Shown here: piece after piece, positions 34,235 to 42,837 of the stretch
Layout of the letters: each line of letters begins with the position of its first letter
Position numbering within the stretch: the first letter of the stretch is position 1
Source of the DNA: Rhodocyclaceae bacterium
Lineage (GTDB): Bacteria; Pseudomonadota; Gammaproteobacteria; Burkholderiales; Rhodocyclaceae
DNA length: 64,000 nucleotides
Assembly (NCBI GenBank): GCA_006218025.1
Contig: VBWA01000023.1
Coordinates: 23,848 to 87,847 of the forward strand
Direction: 5' to 3'
Position numbers and translations under genes: made by a program
The notes under the pieces: model-generated
Databases searched by the model: none
The model's input: the letters and a program-made list of their open reading frames with translations, nothing else
Told to the model about the DNA's origin: nothing

Positions 34235-37200
34235 GGTTCGACCCCGAGGCGCGGCGGGCGGCGCGGCCCGCGCTGAGCTATGACGAAGCGCTGCCGGTGA
34301 ATGTGCGGCGGCAGGAGATCGGCGCGGCCATACTCAAGAACCAGGTGGTGGTGATCTGCGGCGAGACCGGCTCCGGCAAGACCACCCAGTTGCCCAAGAT
34401 ATGCCTTGAAATCGGCCGCGGGCTCAATGGCCTGATCGGCCACACCCAGCCGCGGCGCATCGCCGCGCGCGCCACCGCGACGCGCATCGCGCAGGAGCTG
34501 AAGTCCGAGCTCGGCCGCCATGTCGGCTTCAAGATCCGCTTCACCGACCGCGTCACCTCGGACAGCTACATCAAGCTGATGACCGACGGCATCCTGCTCG
34601 CCGAAACCCAGACCGACCCGCTGCTGCGACAGTACGACACGATACTGATCGACGAAGCCCACGAGCGCAGCCTGAACATCGACTTCCTGCTCGGCTATCT
34701 CAAGCAGCTGCTGCCCAGGCGGCCGGACTTGAAGGTCATCGTCACCTCGGCGACGCTCGACGCCGAGCGTTTCAGCAAGCACTTCGATGGTGCTCCTGTC
34801 ATTGAAGTTTCAGGCCGACTGTATCCGATCGAAACGCGCTTCCGCCCCTTCGACGAGAAGAAGGACAGCGACCTCAACGACGCCATCGTCGATGCCGTCG
34901 ACGAAGCCCATCGCACGGGGCCCGGCGACGTGCTGGTGTTCCTGCCCGGCGAGCGCGAGATACGCGAGGCGGCTGAGGCGCTGCGTAAGCATCATCCACC
35001 CGGTCTCGAAGTGCTGCCTCTGTTTGCACGGCAGACCGCCGTCGAGCAGGCCCGCGTCTTCGCGTCGCACCAGGGGCAGCGCGTGGTGCTGGCGACCAAC
35101 GTCGCCGAGACCTCGCTGACCGTGCCGGGCATCCGCTACGTGATCGACTCGGGGCTGGCGCGCGTCAAGCGCTACTCGCATCGCAGCAAGGTTGAGGCCC
35201 TGCAGGTCGAGCCGATTTCGCGCGCGGCGGCCAGTCAGCGCGCCGGGCGCTGCGGTCGGGTCTCGGCCGGCGTCTGCTTCAAGCTCTACGACGAGGAGGA
35301 TTTCAATCAGCGGCCGGCCTACACGGAACCGGAGATCCTGCGCTCCAGCCTTGCCGGCGTCATCCTGCGCATGAAGTCGCTGCACCTGGGCGACGTCGAG
35401 GACTTCCCTTTCCTCGAAGCGCCGCTGCCGCGCATGATCGCCGACGGCTACCAACTCCTGACGGAGTTGGGAGCTTTAACCACACCCCCTCCCAGCCTCC
35501 CCCGCCAGGCGGGGGAGGTGACCGATCAGCCCGCTGGCGCGGGAAATGAACAGTGGCAACTCACGCCACTTGGACACGAGCTGGCGAAACTGCCACTGGA
35601 CCCGAAGATCGGCCGCATGATCCTCGCCGCACGGGAGCACAACTGCCTGCGCGAAGTGCTGATCATCGCCGCCGCGCTGGGCACCCAGGACCCGCGCGAC
35701 CGGCCGCAGGAGCATGCCGCGACGGCCGATCAGGCCCACGCCAAGTGGAAGGACGAGAAATCCGAGTTCCTTTCCTACCTGAAACTCTGGGCCGCCGGCG
35801 ACGAAATCTGGAAGCACGAGACATCGAACAAGCAGCGGCAGTGGTGCCGGCAGAATTTCATCAACTGGTTGCGCCTGCGCGAGTGGCGCGACGTGCATGG
35901 CCAGCTGATGACCCTGTGCCACGAACACGGCTGGAAGGAGAACCAGATTCCCGCTTCCTACGAGGCGATCCACAAGGCGCTGCTGACCGGCCTGCTCGGC
36001 CACATCGGCCTAGTCAGCGAAGAAGACAAGAACTACCTCGGCGCGCGCGGCATCCGCTTCTACATCCATCCCGGCTCGTCATTGATCAAGAAGGCCGGGC
36101 GCTGGATCGTCGCCGCCGAACTGGTGGAAACCTCGCGCCTGTTCGCGCGCTGCATCGCGAAGGTCGAGCCGGAATGGCTGGAGCAGGTCGGCGCGCATCT
36201 GATCCGCAAGCATGTCTATGAGCCGCACTGGGAGAAGGGCCCGGGCCAGGTCGTGGCTTGGGAGCGCGTGACGCTGCACGGCCTGATGCTGCATGCCAAG
36301 CGGCGCGTGCATTACGGGCCGAGCGATCCGAAGCTCGCGCGCGAAATCCTGATCCGCGAGGCGCTGGTCGAGGGTCAGGTCGGCGAAGACTGGGTGCGCA
36401 AGTGGCGCTTCTTCCAGCACAACGCCAAGCTCATGAAGGAAATCCAGGCGCTGGAGCACAAGTCGCGGCGGCCCGATGTGCTGGTCGATGACGAGCTGAT
36501 TTACGCCTTTTACGACGACAGGATTCCCGAGGGCGTCATCACGCTGGCGGCCTTCGATCACTGGCGGCGCGAGGCCGAGGCCGCCAACCCGAAACTGCTT
36601 TGCCTGGAAAAGGAGCAGTTGATGCGCCACGAGGCGGCGGGCATTACGACCGACGCTTTTCCGCCGGCACTGACCCATCGCGGCCAGAGCTTCAGGCTCA
36701 GTTACCACCATGACCCCGGCGCGGCGGACGACGGCGTCACGCTGACGTTGCCGCTGGCCGCGCTCAACCAGCTGCCGGCCAATCGCTGCGAATGGCTGGT
36801 GCCGGGCCTGCTCAAGGAAAAGATCCTCGCGCTGCTGAAGACGCTGCAACAGAAGTACCGCCATCGCCTGCAGCCGCTCGACGAGTTCGCCTCGGACTTC
36901 TGCGAGACCGAACATGATCTCGACGAGCCACTGGTGCGCGCGCTGACGCGAGCCGCGGAGGAGCATCTGGCGATGAAGCTGCCGCTCGACGCCTTGCGCA
37001 GCGGCGAGTTGCGCCCTCACCTGTTCATGAACTTCCGCCTCACCGACGAGCATGGCGGCACGCTGGCCATTTCGCGCAACCTGGCCGAATTGCGTGCCGA
37101 GTATCGCGACCGCGTCGAGCAGGCCTATGCCGCGGCGGAAATGCAGCACGAGGCCGCGGCCGGCGATTTGTCCGGGCTCACCGCGTGGACCTTCGGTGCC

Positions 37201-38028
37201 TTGCCCGAGTTGATGGAAGTGAAAGTCGGCGCTGGCACTACGGTGGGTTTCCCGGCGCTGGTCGACATGGGCGAGAGCGTGCGCCTGGCCGCCTTCGATA
37301 CCGAGGACAAGGCGCGTACCGAGCACAGACGCGGCATGGCGCGGCTGTTCGCGCTGCAACTGGCCGCCCAGGTCAAGGCCATCGAGAAGCTGCCGGGGCT
37401 GCGCGAACTGGCCTTGCAATTCATGTCGCTGGGCACAGAGAAGGAACTCAGGGAGCAGTTGGTCGCGGTGACGCTGGAGCGCACCTGCCTGATGGACCCG
37501 CTGCCCGCCGAAGAGTCGGCGTTCGCGACACGGCGCGAAGCGGCGCGCGGCCGCATTCTGTTGGTGGCGCAGGAGATCCTGCGCCTGATCGGGACGATTC
37601 TGGCCGAGCATGCCGTGCTGGCGAAGAAACTCGCCGCGATGCAAAAGGCTTACCCGCAGGCTTGCGCCGACATCGGTGCGCAGCTCGCCGAACTAATGCC
37701 CAGGAGATTCATCGCTACCACCCCCTTCGAGCGGCTGCAACACTATCCACGCTACCTCAAGGCCATCAGCCTGCGGCTCGAAAAGGCCCGCAGCGATCCG
37801 GCGCGCGACACGCGCCTCATGGCAGACTGGCAGGCCCTGGGCAAACCCTGGGAGCGCGAACGCAATGCGATGCTGAAGTCCGGCCAGATGGGCGACGCGT
37901 TTCTCGACGAATTCCGCTGGCTGCTCGAAGAACTGCGCGTCGCGCTGTTTGCGCAGGAACTGAAGACCTCGTCGCCCGTTTCGGTGAAGCGATTGCAGAA
38001 GATGTGGGATAGTCGGGTACACAAATGA
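34231..38028 (+). CDS. hrpA: ATP-dependent RNA helicase HrpA
   Basis: 1265-residue DEAH-box helicase. Walker A GETGSGKTTQ, DEAH (LIDEAHERSLN), SAT (VTSATLD) and QRAGRCGR motifs are intact, followed by the HA2, OB-fold and DUF3418-like C-terminal regions. ATG 34231 overlaps the crcB stop. Residues ~417-442 interrupt the segment between ELGAL and QLTPLGHELAKLP and are encoded by a two-hairpin element in frame. Two short-motif copies lie further on (37221-37245 and 37513-37535). Confidence 0.95.
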   Translation: MRFDPEARRAARPALSYDEALPVNVRRQEIGAAILKNQVVVICGETGSGKTTQLPKICLEIGRGLNGLIGHTQPRRIAARATATRIAQELKSELGRHVGFKIRFTDRVTSDSYIKLMTDGILLAETQTDPLLRQYDTILIDEAHERSLNIDFLLGYLKQLLPRRPDLKVIVTSATLDAERFSKHFDGAPVIEVSGRLYPIETRFRPFDEKKDSDLNDAIVDAVDEAHRTGPGDVLVFLPGEREIREAAEALRKHHPPGLEVLPLFARQTAVEQARVFASHQGQRVVLATNVAETSLTVPGIRYVIDSGLARVKRYSHRSKVEALQVEPISRAAASQRAGRCGRVSAGVCFKLYDEEDFNQRPAYTEPEILRSSLAGVILRMKSLHLGDVEDFPFLEAPLPRMIADGYQLLTELGALTTPPPSLPRQAGEVTDQPAGAGNEQWQLTPLGHELAKLPLDPKIGRMILAAREHNCLREVLIIAAALGTQDPRDRPQEHAATADQAHAKWKDEKSEFLSYLKLWAAGDEIWKHETSNKQRQWCRQNFINWLRLREWRDVHGQLMTLCHEHGWKENQIPASYEAIHKALLTGLLGHIGLVSEEDKNYLGARGIRFYIHPGSSLIKKAGRWIVAAELVETSRLFARCIAKVEPEWLEQVGAHLIRKHVYEPHWEKGPGQVVAWERVTLHGLMLHAKRRVHYGPSDPKLAREILIREALVEGQVGEDWVRKWRFFQHNAKLMKEIQALEHKSRRPDVLVDDELIYAFYDDRIPEGVITLAAFDHWRREAEAANPKLLCLEKEQLMRHEAAGITTDAFPPALTHRGQSFRLSYHHDPGAADDGVTLTLPLAALNQLPANRCEWLVPGLLKEKILALLKTLQQKYRHRLQPLDEFASDFCETEHDLDEPLVRALTRAAEEHLAMKLPLDALRSGELRPHLFMNFRLTDEHGGTLAISRNLAELRAEYRDRVEQAYAAAEMQHEAAAGDLSGLTAWTFGALPELMEVKVGAGTTVGFPALVDMGESVRLAAFDTEDKARTEHRRGMARLFALQLAAQVKAIEKLPGLRELALQFMSLGTEKELREQLVAVTLERTCLMDPLPAEESAFATRREAARGRILLVAQEILRLIGTILAEHAVLAKKLAAMQKAYPQACADIGAQLAELMPRRFIATTPFERLQHYPRYLKAISLRLEKARSDPARDTRLMADWQALGKPWERERNAMLKSGQMGDAFLDEFRWLLEELRVALFAQELKTSSPVSVKRLQKMWDSRVHK
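35484..35543 (-). repeat. Two-hairpin element copy 4 (reverse), in frame inside hrpA
   Basis: On the plus strand, hairpin 2 pairs CCTCCCCCGCC (35496-35506) with GGCGGGGGAGG (35508-35518). An 11-nt spacer begins TGAC, then hairpin 1 is CCCGC-TGGC-GCGGG (35530-35543). Arms differ from copies 1-3 but pairing is kept. Confidence 0.75.
37221..37245 (+). repeat. SIM copy in hrpA (first)
   Basis: GAAAGTCGGCGCTGGCAC then TACGGTG, read as KVGAGTTV. The middle CACTACGG variant also occurs at 44179-44202. Confidence 0.65.
37513..37535 (+). repeat. SIM copy in hrpA (second)
   Basis: GAGTCGGCGTTCGCGACA then CGGCG, read as ESAFATRR. Located 292 nt after the first hrpA copy and in a different reading frame. 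Confidence 0.55.
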
Positions 38029-38050
38029 ACTGCATCCGTGAGGGAAGGCG

Positions 38051-38764
38051 ATGATCGAGGTAGTTGCGGCATTCAGCAAATCGCTGCGCGACCTGACGCG
38101 GGCCGACGTCCTGTGGCAGGCGCTCTGGCCGCCGCTGGCCGCGCTGGTGTTGTGGATTGCCGTGGCCGTCGCCGTGTGGACGCACGGCGTGGCGCTGATG
38201 GCGCGCGTCGTGCCCGAACTGCCGTGGTCAGGCTGGGAATGGGTGGCGCACTGGGGTGCCGTGTTCCTGTTGCTGGCATCCTTCGCTGCGCTGGTCTATT
38301 TCACCGCGATTTTCCTGGTGGCGGTGTTCGCCCTTCCGCGCCTGGTCAATCTGGTGGCGGCGCACGACTACCCGGATCTCGGGCGTCATGGCGAAAACGT
38401 GTTCTGGGGCAGCCTGGGCAATACCCTGGGCGTTGGCGCGATCTTCGTTCTAGGCTGTCTCGTAACGCTGCCCCTGCTGTTGATTCCGGGAGTGCTGCTG
38501 GTGCTGCCGCTGGTATGGGCCAGCTGGTTGAACCAGCGTACCTTCCGCTTCGATGCCCTGGCCGAGCATGCCACGCGTGCGGAAATGCGGCGCCTGGTGG
38601 CGGAGAATCGCAGCAGCTTCTACTTCGCCGGGGTTGGTACGGCGGCGGCAGCGCACCTGCCGCTGGTCAATCTGCTGGTGCCTGCGTTTACTGCGCTGGT
38701 CTTCGTGCATCTGGGTCTGAGGACGCTGCGCCGTCAGCGTCACGAAGGAGGAGTTGAACTGTGA
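38051..38764 (+). CDS. EI24 domain (CysZ/Etoposide-induced 2.4-like) membrane protein
   Basis: 237 residues with four or five hydrophobic segments (for example residues ~29-55, 72-97, 127-157) and a family-like block LVWASWLNQRTFRFDALAEH. The EI24 superfamily includes sulfate transporter CysZ, but substrate and function are unknown here; no cys genes are nearby. It starts 22 nt after hrpA and overlaps the next gene (GTGA). Confidence 0.75.
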   Translation: MIEVVAAFSKSLRDLTRADVLWQALWPPLAALVLWIAVAVAVWTHGVALMARVVPELPWSGWEWVAHWGAVFLLLASFAALVYFTAIFLVAVFALPRLVNLVAAHDYPDLGRHGENVFWGSLGNTLGVGAIFVLGCLVTLPLLLIPGVLLVLPLVWASWLNQRTFRFDALAEHATRAEMRRLVAENRSSFYFAGVGTAAAAHLPLVNLLVPAFTALVFVHLGLRTLRRQRHEGGVEL

Positions 38765-39519
38765 CAGGCATCGGCGCCATCATCATCGGTGACGAGATCA
38801 CCCGCGGAAAGCGCGAGGACAAGCATTTTGCGAAGCTCATCGAGCTGCTCGCGGCGCGCGGCCTGGTGCTGGACTGGGCGCTGCATATCGGCGACGACCG
38901 GGAACGCCTGACCGAGACTCTGCGCCGCACCCTGGCGAGCGAAGACATCGTGTTCAGCTTCGGCGGCATCGGCAATACGCCGGACGACCACACGCGACAG
39001 GCCGCCGCTGCTGCTGCCGGCGTCGACCTGGTGCTGCATCCCGACGCCGAGCGCGAGATCAAGGCGCGCTTTGCCGAGCTCAAGTTCGAGCTCACCGAGA
39101 TGCAGCTGGCGCTGGGCAATTTGCCGAAGGGCAGCCGCATCATCCCCAACCCTTTCAATCGCATCCCCGGCTTTTCGCTGGGCGACCATCATTTCGTGCC
39201 GGGATTCCCGCAGATGGCCTGGCCGATGATCGAGTGGGTGCTCGACAGCTATTACTCCTGGCGCTTCAACGCGAACCCGACCGACGAGGCCGCGATTCTG
39301 GTGTGGAAGGGCAGCGAGGGCGCGCTGATTCCCCTGATGCGGCATGTGGAAGCCGACTTCCCCGGCGTCAAGGTATTCAGCCTGCCCTTCCTCGGCTCGA
39401 AGGAAATCCAGCGCCATATCGAACTCGGAGTGCGCGGCGCGCCGGAACTGGTGCCAGCGGCGATGGCGGCAATTCGACGCGGGGTGGCAGAGTTGGGCTA
39501 CAGCATCGACGAGAAGTAA
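38761..39519 (+). CDS. CinA-like molybdopterin-binding domain protein
   Basis: 252 residues, GTG 38761 overlapping the previous stop. The N-terminal MoCF_biosynth/CinA fold is clear (IIIGDEITRGKREDKH, FSFGGIGNTPDDHTR). The C-terminal nicotinamide-nucleotide amidase domain of full CinA is absent, so this is the short, stand-alone form common in proteobacteria. The family has been linked to pyrophosphatase activity on nucleotide derivatives; a role in molybdenum cofactor synthesis is not supported by neighbours. Confidence 0.8.
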   Translation: MTGIGAIIIGDEITRGKREDKHFAKLIELLAARGLVLDWALHIGDDRERLTETLRRTLASEDIVFSFGGIGNTPDDHTRQAAAAAAGVDLVLHPDAEREIKARFAELKFELTEMQLALGNLPKGSRIIPNPFNRIPGFSLGDHHFVPGFPQMAWPMIEWVLDSYYSWRFNANPTDEAAILVWKGSEGALIPLMRHVEADFPGVKVFSLPFLGSKEIQRHIELGVRGAPELVPAAMAAIRRGVAELGYSIDEK

Positions 39520-39587
39520 TTCCGCCAGGGTTCGGGTCTATTTGATTTATGCTGTTCACCTTGGTCAATGAAAAATGAGATCCCGCC

Positions 39588-40532
39588 ATGATCGATAGCA
39601 AAGACCGTCTGCTTCTCGACCGCGCCAGCTTGTTCGCCAGTGTCAGCCTGGAAAGCGTCGAGCACCTGTTCGAACGCTGCTATCCCCTGACTCTGGAACG
39701 CGGGGAGCATCTGCTGGAAGCCGGCGCGGCCAACAATAATCTGTATCTGATTCTGGACGGCGAACTGCGCGTTTACCTGAGCGATCGCAGCCTGCCGCCG
39801 CATGCCGTGTTGGGTGCGGGCGATTGTGTCGGCGAGATGTCGCTGCTGGATGGCCAGATGGCCTCCGCCCTGGTGCTGGCGGCAAAGGATACGCGGCTGC
39901 TGGCGGTGCCGCGTGACGTGCTCTGGTCGCTGGTGGATTGCTCCCACGGCGTGGCGCGCAACCTGTTGGCGATACTTTCCGGGCGCATGCGCGACACCAG
40001 CCAGGCGCTGGTCGCCGCGCAGAGCCAGAGTCTCGAATTCGAACAGGCGTCGAGCGTCGATGCGCTGACCGGGATCCACAACCGGCGCTGGGCGCTCGAG
40101 GCCTTCCCGCGCGCCATCGCCCGCTGCAACCACGACCACGATCCGCTCTGCATGGTCGTCGCCGACATCGATTTGTTCAAGAATTTCAACGAGCGCTTCG
40201 GCCACCTCGCCGGCGACGCCGTATTGCGCCGCATGGCGCGCCGCCTGGCCGACGGTTTGCGTCCCAACGACCTGATCGCCCGCTACGGCGGCGAGGAGTT
40301 CCTGATCCTGTTGCCGCACACGACCGTGGACGAGGCGCTGCCCATCGCCGAACGCCTGCGCGAACTGGTGGCGATCGGCAGCGGGCAGCAGGCAGGGCAG
40401 GGCGTGACGCTCAGTTGCGGCGTGGCGCAGATGTTCCGCGGCGAAACGCTCGAGGAACTTCTGGTCCGCCTCGAAGCTGCATTGCGGCGCGCCAAGGAAG
40501 ACGGCCGCGACCGGGTTGAAATCGCCGGTTAG
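39588..40532 (+). CDS. Cyclic nucleotide-binding-domain diguanylate cyclase
   Basis: 314 residues. An N-terminal cNMP-binding/Crp-like beta-roll (residues ~15-140, with AGDCVGEMSLLDG) precedes a GGDEF domain (~155-310). The active site GGEEF is at 234-238 and an RPND inhibitory site lies five residues before it, so product inhibition is expected. No membrane segment is seen. Its stop directly abuts the stop of tldD on the other strand. Confidence 0.9.
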   Translation: MIDSKDRLLLDRASLFASVSLESVEHLFERCYPLTLERGEHLLEAGAANNNLYLILDGELRVYLSDRSLPPHAVLGAGDCVGEMSLLDGQMASALVLAAKDTRLLAVPRDVLWSLVDCSHGVARNLLAILSGRMRDTSQALVAAQSQSLEFEQASSVDALTGIHNRRWALEAFPRAIARCNHDHDPLCMVVADIDLFKNFNERFGHLAGDAVLRRMARRLADGLRPNDLIARYGGEEFLILLPHTTVDEALPIAERLRELVAIGSGQQAGQGVTLSCGVAQMFRGETLEELLVRLEAALRRAKEDGRDRVEIAG

Positions 40533-42002
40533 CTAGCCCGTTCCACCGACGGTCAGCCCGTCGATGCGCACCGTGGGCTGGCCGACGCCGACCGGCACGC
40601 TCTGGCCTTCCTTGCCGCAGGTGCCGACGCCCGAATCGAGCGCCATGTCGTTGCCGATCATCGAGACGCGGTTCATCGCGTCGGGGCCGTTGCCGATCAG
40701 CGTGGCGCCCTTGACCGGTGTGGTGATCTTGCCGTTTTCGATCAGGTAGGCCTCGGCGGTCGAAAAGACGAATTTGCCGCTCGTGATATCCACCTGCCCG
40801 CCGGCGAAGTTGGCGGCATAGATGCCTTTCTTCACCGACTTGATGATTTCTGCGGGGTCGTGGCTGCCGTTGAGCATCGTGGTGTTGGTCATGCGCGGCA
40901 GCGGCAGATGGGCAAAAGATTCGCGGCGCGCATTGCCGGTGATGGGCACATTCATCAGGCGGGCATTCAGCGTGTCCTGCAGATAGCGGACGAGAATGCC
41001 GTCTTCGATCAACACGGTGCGCTGCGTCGGGTTGCCTTCGTCATCGATGGTCAGCGAACCGCGGCGGTCGGCAATCGTGCCGTCATCGACGACGGTGACG
41101 CCTTTCGACGCGACACGCTGGCCGATGCGTCCGGCGAAGGTGGAACTGCCCTTGCGGTTGAAGTCGCCCTCGAGGCCGTGGCCGACTGCTTCGTGCAGCA
41201 GGATGCCGGGCCAGCCGGGGCCGAGCACCACGGTCATTTCGCCGGCCGGGGCGGGCTTCGCGGCAAGATTGACGCTGGCCTGATGCACGGCGCGGCTGGC
41301 GTAGTCGTGCAGCACGGCGTCGGTGAAGTAAGCGTAATCGAAACGTCCGCCGCCTCCTGCGGAACCTTGCTCGCGCCTGCGACCGGTGCCAACCCCGTCC
41401 TCCATGATCACGGAAATCGAAATGCGCACCAGCGGCCGCACGTCGGCCGCCATCTGGCCATCGGCGCGGGCCACCAGCACGACCTCCCAGGTGCCGGCGA
41501 TGCTGGCCATGACTTCCTTGACGCGCGGGTCGGCGGCGCGCGCCATGGCTTCGAGGCGCTCCAGCAGCCTGACCTTGGCCGCATCGTCGAGCGAGGCGAT
41601 CGGATCGTTGCCGGCGTAGAGCGGCGCCGGCTGCCTGCTCCGGCGCAGCAACGGGGCCAGGCGCTGGGCGCCTGCCGCGGCGATCGCGCGGGTGGTGTTG
41701 GCGGCGGCCTTGAGCGCCTCCAGGCTGATGTCGTCGGAATAGGCGAAAGCGGTTTTCTCGCCCGCTATCGCGCGCACGCCGACGCCCTGTTCGATGTTGA
41801 AACTGCCCGACTTGACGATGCCTTCTTCGAGGCTCCAGGCTTCGGAGCGCGCGTACTGGAAATACAGGTCGGCGTAATCGACGTGATTGCCGAAGAGCTG
41901 GCCGAACACGCGCTCGAGCATGTGGGGCGCCAGACCGTGGGGTTTGAGCAGGACTTGTTCGGCGATTTCGAAGTGGGGGATGGGGCTGGCGGGAGCGTTC
42001 AT
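40533..42002 (-). CDS. tldD: Metalloprotease TldD
   Basis: 489 residues. TldD/TldE complexes degrade unfolded peptides and process some modified peptides. The zinc motif HEAVGHGLEGD (HExxxH form) is intact. TldE/PmbA is not in this window. It is third in the minus-strand group yhdP-nit-tldD; the gap to nit is 22 nt. Confidence 0.96.
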   Translation of the reverse strand: MNAPASPIPHFEIAEQVLLKPHGLAPHMLERVFGQLFGNHVDYADLYFQYARSEAWSLEEGIVKSGSFNIEQGVGVRAIAGEKTAFAYSDDISLEALKAAANTTRAIAAAGAQRLAPLLRRSRQPAPLYAGNDPIASLDDAAKVRLLERLEAMARAADPRVKEVMASIAGTWEVVLVARADGQMAADVRPLVRISISVIMEDGVGTGRRREQGSAGGGGRFDYAYFTDAVLHDYASRAVHQASVNLAAKPAPAGEMTVVLGPGWPGILLHEAVGHGLEGDFNRKGSSTFAGRIGQRVASKGVTVVDDGTIADRRGSLTIDDEGNPTQRTVLIEDGILVRYLQDTLNARLMNVPITGNARRESFAHLPLPRMTNTTMLNGSHDPAEIIKSVKKGIYAANFAGGQVDITSGKFVFSTAEAYLIENGKITTPVKGATLIGNGPDAMNRVSMIGNDMALDSGVGTCGKEGQSVPVGVGQPTVRIDGLTVGGTG

Positions 42003-42024
42003 GGCTTTCCTTGAGTGGCACTTT

Positions 42025-42837
42025 TTACAGTATGCGGTGTTTCAGGGCGGGAAGGCTGGTCCTGATATCGACCAGGCGTTCCCGGTTCAGTTCGGCCATG
42101 ACCACGCCTTCGCCTTTGTCCATGCGCGCCAGCACCTCGCCCCAGGGGTCGATGACCATGCTGTTGCCATGGGTCATGCGCCCGTTCGGGTGCCGGCCGC
42201 CTTGCGCCGCGGCCAGAACATAGCACTGGTTTTCCACGGCGCGCGCGCGAAGCAGCATTTCCCAGTGGGCGCGGCCCGTGGTTTCGGTGAAGGCGGCCGG
42301 CAGCACCAGCAGATCCACCGGGTTTGGCAACTGAGCCATGGCGCGGAAAAGTTCCGGAAAACGCAGGTCGTAGCAAATGGCGATGCCGACGCGTCCGAGC
42401 GGCGAGTCGAAGCTCACCAGCTGGTCGCCGCGTTCGATGGTGGCGGCTTCGTCGTAGGCTTCGTCGCCCTTATTGAAGCCGAACAGATGGATCTTGTCGT
42501 AGCGCGCGACGCGCTTGCCCTGGGGATCGAACACCAGGCAGGCGTTGCGCAGCTTGGCCGGGTCATTCGCCTGCAGCGGAATCGAGCCGCCGACCAGCCA
42601 CAGGCCGTGTTTCTGCGCGGCACCGGCGAGAAAGTCCTGGATCGGACCGCTGCCATCCGCTTCGCGTGCCGCGAGACGGTCGATGTCGGTGGCGCCGATC
42701 AGCGGGAAGTATTCGGGCAGGGCGACGAGCTGCGCGCCCGCCGCTGCCGCCTCGGCGATCAGGCGGCCGGCGGTGGCGAGATTCGGCTCCACGTCCGGCC
42801 CTGAAATCATCTGCACGGCGGCGATCTTCGCATTCAT
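42025..42837 (-). CDS. Carbon-nitrogen hydrolase, Nit1/deaminated-glutathione amidase-like
   Basis: 270 residues from ATG 42837, overlapping the yhdP stop (ATGA). The nitrilase-superfamily triad is visible: Glu42 (LPEYF), Lys115 (YDKIHLF) and Cys155 (AICYDLRFPE). Proteins of this type next to yhdP and tldD are usually assigned as omega-amidase or deaminated-glutathione amidase, a metabolite-repair role. The substrate is inferred from family only. Confidence 0.87.
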   Translation of the reverse strand: MNAKIAAVQMISGPDVEPNLATAGRLIAEAAAAGAQLVALPEYFPLIGATDIDRLAAREADGSGPIQDFLAGAAQKHGLWLVGGSIPLQANDPAKLRNACLVFDPQGKRVARYDKIHLFGFNKGDEAYDEAATIERGDQLVSFDSPLGRVGIAICYDLRFPELFRAMAQLPNPVDLLVLPAAFTETTGRAHWEMLLRARAVENQCYVLAAAQGGRHPNGRMTHGNSMVIDPWGEVLARMDKGEGVVMAELNRERLVDIRTSLPALKHRIL

